Shown: in pieces, positions 60,142 to 64,000 of the stretch
How positions within the stretch are numbered: the first letter of the stretch is position 1
Layout of the letters: every line of letters begins with the position of its first letter
Source of the DNA: Prevotellaceae bacterium UBA4361
GTDB lineage: Bacteria > Bacteroidota > Bacteroidia > Bacteroidales > Bacteroidaceae
Length of the DNA stretch: 64,000 nt
Direction of reading: 5' to 3'
Assembly: GCA_002393575.1 (NCBI GenBank)
Contig: DGSN01000037.1
Span: 1 to 64,000 of the forward strand
Made by a program: the position numbers and the translations under genes
The notes under the pieces: model-generated
The model's input: only the letters and a program-made list of their open reading frames with translations
The model's database searches: none
What the model was told of the DNA's origin: nothing

Positions 60142-62130
60142 ATGCCAAGACAAATCAACATAGGAGGACGACGTGGTCCTGGAGGACCAGGACAAAACTT
60201 TGGTGCTTCAGCCAAGATGCCAGAGGGAGGCATGAAGATGGTGAAGCGACTCTTCGGATATGTCACACGCAACTACAAGCTCTCGCTCGGAGTCGTTGCC
60301 CTGTGCATCATCATCACTTCCGTCACCACACTTGTCTCCACGCTTTTCACCCGCACTCTCATTGACGACTATATCGTGCCACTCACGCAGAGTGCCAACC
60401 CCGATTTCACACCGTTGGCTCATACGCTCTTCACGCTGGCAGCCGTTCTCGCCGTCGGCATTGTGTGTTCCTACCTCAACAACCGTCTGATGATTAATGT
60501 GGGGCAAGGCACCTTGCTCCGTTTGCGCACCGACCTCTTCGAACACATGGAGCAACTGCCTATTGGCTATTTCGACTCTCATGCACATGGCGACATCATG
60601 TCGGTCTATACCAACGATGTTGATACACTTCGCCAACTCATCGGGCAGAGCATACCACAGGTCTTTTCTTCCGCCATCACCATCAGCATCACCTTCGTGA
60701 GCATGTGCGTGATGAGTTGGCAACTCACGCTGCTCGTTCTGCTCATGACAATCGTGATGATATACGTCACTCGCGTGCTGGGCAATCGTTCCGCTGTCCA
60801 TTTCAAGAGTCGTCAGCAGAATCTCGGTGCGATGAACGGCTACATTGAGGAAATGCTGACAGGGCAGAAAGTGGTGAAAACCTTCTGCCATGAAGACGAA
60901 GCGATTGCGCGATTCGAGCAATACAACGAGGCATTGCGCGACAGTGCAAACAAAGCCAATCGTGAAGCCAATATCGTGATGCCTGTCAATGGCAACCTCT
61001 CCAACCTCATCTATGTACTCTGCGCCATCATCGGTGCTGCCATCGCATTGAAGTCGCCATTGGGTGCCACGCTCACCATCGGAACGCTCGTGTCCTTCCT
61101 CACGCTCATCAAGAACTTCACCCAGCCCGTTTCCCATCTCAGTCAGCAAATCAACAGCGTGGTGATGGCATTGGCAGGAGCAGGACGTGTGTTCGAACTG
61201 ATGGATGCCACACCTGAGAAAGACGAAAAGGCTTGTATCCGTTTGGTGAATGCCAAGAAAAACTCTGATGGCACTCTCTCCGAAACCACGGAGCGCACTG
61301 GCGTGTGGGCATGGAAAGTGCCGAAGGATGAATTCAAAAACATCGAGGGAAAGACAGACGAGTCCGACCACAACGATGCCAACTACGGACTGATTCAACA
61401 GAAGGGCGAAGTGGATTTCACGCAGGTGGATTTCTCATACGTTCCCGAAAAACAAGTGCTTTTCGACATAGAGCTCGACACCGACGCTGGGCAGAAGATT
61501 GCCCTCGTGGGAGGAACCGGAGCGGGAAAAACCACCATTACCAATCTCATCAATCGTTTCTATGACATTCAGGACGGACGCATCCTCTACGACCACATCG
61601 ACATCCGCAAGATTCACCGCGAGGACTTGCGTCGTTCGCTCGGCATGGTGCTACAGGAAACACACCTCTTCACGGGAACAGTGATGGAGAACATTCGTTA
61701 TGGTCGTCTCGATGCCACAGACGAGGAATGTCGTGCCGCTGCCGAACTTGTCAATGCCGACGATTTCATCCTTCGTCTGTCCGAGGGTTACGACACGATG
61801 CTCACCGCCGATGGTGGCAACCTCAGTCAGGGCGAGCGTCAGTTGTTGGCGATAGCCCGAGCAGCCGTTGCCAATCCTCCTGCGCTGATTCTCGATGAGG
61901 CCACGTCCAGCATCGACACCCGCACCGAGCGCCTCGTGCAGGATGGCATGGACCGCATCATGGAAGGACGCTCCACCTTCGTCATTGCCCATCGCCTTTC
62001 CACCGTCCGCAATTCCCACATCATTTGTGTCATGGACCACGGTCGCATCATCGAGCAAGGCAATCACGACGAATTGATTGCCAAGCAAGGCAAATACTAC
62101 CAGCTCTACACAGGCAAGCAGATTGATTAG
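60142..62130 (+). CDS. Heterodimeric ABC exporter, catalytically intact subunit
   Basis: 662 residues. Gly/Pro-rich start (NIGGRRGPGGPGQNFG), six helices, then an insert of about 70 residues between membrane domain and ATPase (CIRLVNAKKNSDG ... NDANYGLIQQ). ATPase: Walker A GGTGAGKTT, signature NLSQGERQL (variant), Walker B LILDEATSSID and switch His in FVIAHRLSTV intact. The variant signature would face the degenerate Walker B of the partner, so both odd parts fall in the same site. The stop overlaps the convergent transposase-like gene by 4 bp. Confidence 0.92.
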   Translation: MPRQINIGGRRGPGGPGQNFGASAKMPEGGMKMVKRLFGYVTRNYKLSLGVVALCIIITSVTTLVSTLFTRTLIDDYIVPLTQSANPDFTPLAHTLFTLAAVLAVGIVCSYLNNRLMINVGQGTLLRLRTDLFEHMEQLPIGYFDSHAHGDIMSVYTNDVDTLRQLIGQSIPQVFSSAITISITFVSMCVMSWQLTLLVLLMTIVMIYVTRVLGNRSAVHFKSRQQNLGAMNGYIEEMLTGQKVVKTFCHEDEAIARFEQYNEALRDSANKANREANIVMPVNGNLSNLIYVLCAIIGAAIALKSPLGATLTIGTLVSFLTLIKNFTQPVSHLSQQINSVVMALAGAGRVFELMDATPEKDEKACIRLVNAKKNSDGTLSETTERTGVWAWKVPKDEFKNIEGKTDESDHNDANYGLIQQKGEVDFTQVDFSYVPEKQVLFDIELDTDAGQKIALVGGTGAGKTTITNLINRFYDIQDGRILYDHIDIRKIHREDLRRSLGMVLQETHLFTGTVMENIRYGRLDATDEECRAAAELVNADDFILRLSEGYDTMLTADGGNLSQGERQLLAIARAAVANPPALILDEATSSIDTRTERLVQDGMDRIMEGRSTFVIAHRLSTVRNSHIICVMDHGRIIEQGNHDELIAKQGKYYQLYTGKQID

Positions 62131-63194
62131 CTTTCGGCAATTTGTTCAGCCAAATGATTCAGTTGGAGGCATTGTTCTCGACTGATGGTCTTGTGTTCTG
62201 TATGATATTCCCACGGTGCGATTTGTAGCAGTTGACCGCTGGCACACGCATCGAAACTTTCTCCGCTTGGTTTATAAATAGGAGGAAAACCGTTCTCACG
62301 TAGTAAAATAATGGAATAGCCACGATTCATGGCTTCGCGCATCACGAGTTTCTCTCGTGGTGCTATGGCTGCGCTGACCAGTACGCCACCCGCTTCGCCC
62401 AAAGCAAGCCATTCCTTTGCCAACCGTGCGTATTCCGAATCTGTGTAGGCACGATGGACAACGATGGCGGCTTTCATGGGGATGTCGAGCAGAAAGCGAT
62501 TTCCCACCATCTGAACTTGTTTTCCCAGCAATGGTTCTTCGCGCCTGATGGTGAAGAAGTCAGGATGGGAGCGTTTCACTGCAAGGCGACGGGGATTGTC
62601 GTCGAGGTAATGTATCCATCGTTCGAGCTGCCCTTCTCGCATGAGGATTTTGTCGTTGTAGCCAGGTTCGAATAGAGATGGGCGGGCAGACTGGGGGAGG
62701 GAACCTTGCACAGATGTGCAAGGCACAGTTCCTCGAACGTCGGTTCGAGGCTCTTTGTTGGTGGGCATGATGCCTTCGTCTTGCAATCGCCACCACGCTT
62801 TGGAGCAACCGCTTTTGAAACCGCCAATGACTTTCCCGATGTGGCTGCCTTTGGGCATGTTCCTTTTCACATGGATGATGATGTGGATGTGGTCGGGCAT
62901 GATGCATGCCTTCTGCACTTCTATCATGGGATAGAACTGGGAAATCTTTTGCAGTTCGTCTTGAAGAATGGCTTTGCCAAGGGGAGAAAGTGAGACAAAG
63001 GGGGCACTTTCGGGCTGGTCTTCTGAAAATGTCTCGTAATGGAGCGTGCCGAAAAGAGGCAAGCGTCCTTTGGTGACCATCGTCAGCATGTAGGAACCAA
63101 AACGACCATAGTCGTGCTGTGACTTGCGACGCTTCATGCTGTGCTTGATGTCTGCCAGTTGAATACCTTTGCTTATTGCCTCTTCGCGTTGCAT
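62127..63194 (-). CDS. REP-associated tyrosine transposase (RAYT, Y1/HUH) with C-terminal extension
   Basis: 355 residues. Residues about 20-210 form the Y1 transposase domain: YMLTMVTKGRLPLFG, HUH motif MPDHIHIIIHV (His102, His104), GFKSGCSKAWW, GYNDKIL and catalytic Tyr196 in HYLDDNPRRLAVK, the YxxxNP form of REP transposases. Residues about 148-167 are an insert encoded by two DNA hairpins. The C-terminal 145 residues form a separate domain (MKAAIVVHRAYTDSEYARLA, GGVLVSAAIAPREKLVMREA) reminiscent of a DprA/Rossmann fold; function unknown. Single gene, no insertion-sequence ends seen; RAYTs are usually domesticated and act on REP palindromes. Confidence 0.87.
   Translation of the reverse strand: MQREEAISKGIQLADIKHSMKRRKSQHDYGRFGSYMLTMVTKGRLPLFGTLHYETFSEDQPESAPFVSLSPLGKAILQDELQKISQFYPMIEVQKACIMPDHIHIIIHVKRNMPKGSHIGKVIGGFKSGCSKAWWRLQDEGIMPTNKEPRTDVRGTVPCTSVQGSLPQSARPSLFEPGYNDKILMREGQLERWIHYLDDNPRRLAVKRSHPDFFTIRREEPLLGKQVQMVGNRFLLDIPMKAAIVVHRAYTDSEYARLAKEWLALGEAGGVLVSAAIAPREKLVMREAMNRGYSIILLRENGFPPIYKPSGESFDACASGQLLQIAPWEYHTEHKTISREQCLQLNHLAEQIAES
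62704..62750. repeat. Two palindromes inside the transposase gene
   Basis: CCTTGCACA-GA-TGTGCAAGG (62704-62723, 9-bp perfect stem) and CCTCGAAC-GTCG-GTTCGAGG (62731-62750, 8-bp perfect stem) in direct succession, coding for the RTDVRGTVPCTSVQ stretch. They keep the frame. Confidence 0.9.
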
Positions 63195-63211
63195 GGTTGA
63201 ATTTCTTGCTT

Positions 63212-63991
63212 TCAGATGATGTGGAAGTGCTGGAGGGCGTGGAGGATGCCATTGTCGTCCACGTGGGAGGTGATGTAGTCGGCATGGGCTTTCACCGTGT
63301 CGGACGCGTTGCCCATAGCGATGCCGAGGGCAGCGTGGCGGAGCATGGGGATGTCGTTGCCGCCATCGCCTATGCCGACCGTTTCTGAAAGGTCGATGCC
63401 GTAGTGACGGATGATGTTGTCGATGCCTGAGTCTTTGCCAACGCCTTGCGCAATGACATCGGTGAAGGACGGATGCCAGCGTGCGGCTACACAGTGGGGG
63501 AGAATCGAGTTCATGATGTGGGTTTCTTCGTCGGCTGAGAAGAAACCGATGAGTTGTAGAATGTCATCGTTTGCAGCTTCTTCGATGGGAAGGAGTGCGG
63601 GAAGTTGTACGTTGAGGGTGGTCATCACATCGTCAACGACCGCCTGCTGCGTGTTGAATCCATAGACGTTGTGCTTGGCGATGGCAAGGAAGGGGATGGG
63701 ATTCGTGGAGAGGAAGGAGAGGAGTCGTTCCACGTCGTCTTTCACGATGCTCTGCTGGAAGAGGGTGTTTCCCTCGCTGTCGAGGCAGAGTGCTCCCGTG
63801 GCGCAGACCATGCCGTCGTATTCCACGCCTTGCAGGTTGTTGATGAACTGCAAGGGACGGCCTGTGCAGATGAACACCTTGATGCCGCGCTGACGTGCTT
63901 CGTGGATGGCTTGGCGCGTGGATTCGGGTACGGAATGAGTGGTGAAGGAAACTAGTGTTCCGTCAATATCGAAGAAAAGTGCTTTGAACAT
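63212..63991 (-). CDS. Cof-type HAD-IIB phosphatase
   Basis: 259 residues. HAD motif I FFDIDGTLVS (nucleophile Asp, acid Asp two further), motif II ICTGRPL, C2B cap in the middle, then GKDSGIDNII and motif IV VGIGDGGNDIPML. The family dephosphorylates sugar phosphates, PLP or FMN. 17 bp upstream of the transposase gene on the same strand. Complete; the start lies 9 bp from the window edge so its promoter is outside. Confidence 0.9.
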   Translation of the reverse strand: MFKALFFDIDGTLVSFTTHSVPESTRQAIHEARQRGIKVFICTGRPLQFINNLQGVEYDGMVCATGALCLDSEGNTLFQQSIVKDDVERLLSFLSTNPIPFLAIAKHNVYGFNTQQAVVDDVMTTLNVQLPALLPIEEAANDDILQLIGFFSADEETHIMNSILPHCVAARWHPSFTDVIAQGVGKDSGIDNIIRHYGIDLSETVGIGDGGNDIPMLRHAALGIAMGNASDTVKAHADYITSHVDDNGILHALQHFHII

Positions 63992-64000
63992 GAGGACAAA

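Noticed and set aside
62127..63194. Complete IS200/IS605 insertion sequence
   Set aside because: The protein has the REP-transposase YxxxNP motif, there is no TnpB gene, and no left or right end hairpins with target sites flank the gene.

Overview
The window looks like a chromosome segment of a Bacteroidota of the Bacteroidales, most likely Prevotella or a close relative. Evidence: SusC/SusD pairs, a hybrid two-component sensor, Omp28-like and CotH surface proteins with C-terminal sorting-like tails, a pdxJ-exbB-exbD-tonB run next to nadK, promoters of the TTTG / TAnnTTTG type, and A-rich leaders instead of Shine-Dalgarno sites. There is one tRNA (Leu, TAA), no rRNA, no CRISPR and no prophage. 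One transposase-like gene is present, a REP-associated tyrosine (Y1/HUH) protein.

Layout. 1-9200: end of an unknown gene, a small HExxH membrane protein, mdh, serB, a dicarboxylate/amino-acid symporter, a MATE exporter, a small acidic protein, a nitroreductase and a YpfJ-type zinc peptidase. 9237-14867 (minus): a decayed DUF418 gene, a Kv-type ion channel with a zinc ribbon, ispD, a DJ-1/PfpI protein, tonB, exbD, exbB, pdxJ. 15083-19878: nadK, an ABC exporter with a TTG start, ruvA, a Fic protein. 20794-28345: secreted thiol proteins (TlpA-like thioredoxin, DUF6029 outer-membrane protein, Omp28 lipoprotein, two proteins with sorting-like tails). 28647-37107: cyclophilin, a second MATE exporter, tRNA-Leu, a 1543-residue double-CotH surface protein, an FMN reductase. 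37375-48331: a fructan (levan/inulin) utilisation locus: BT1754-like sensor/regulator, SusC, SusD, DUF4960 glycan-binding lipoprotein and GH32 lipoprotein. 48495-56862: metallo-beta-lactamase-fold protein, TonB-dependent receptor, membrane phosphoesterase, nitroreductase-flavin reductase fusion, paaK and its ACT partner. 56905-63991: GH28 glycosidase, a heterodimeric ABC exporter, the REP-type transposase and a Cof-type phosphatase.

The most unusual part is between the genes. Almost every spacer longer than about 100 bp is filled by long interrupted palindromes whose arms are degenerate tandem copies of 7-10 bp words (GAAGAATG, TTCACGC, TTTTCAC, GTTTAACG, AACCATAACG and others). Several families share a short dyad core such as CCATTCGGATGG or TTACTC-N12-GAGTAA. 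The elements sit directly before start codons, directly on stop codons, carry outward promoters, are nested in one another, and in one case lie in frame inside a coding gene. A REP-type HUH transposase that itself carries two palindromes in its coding sequence is a candidate, though unproven, mobilising enzyme.

Functionally, the fructan locus is a regulator-plus-uptake set (sensor, outer-membrane import pair, surface binder, surface hydrolase). The TonB/ExbB/ExbD genes could energise its SusC and the other receptor. The sensor appears to lack the ATP-binding half of its kinase, which is the main oddity among the protein-coding genes.
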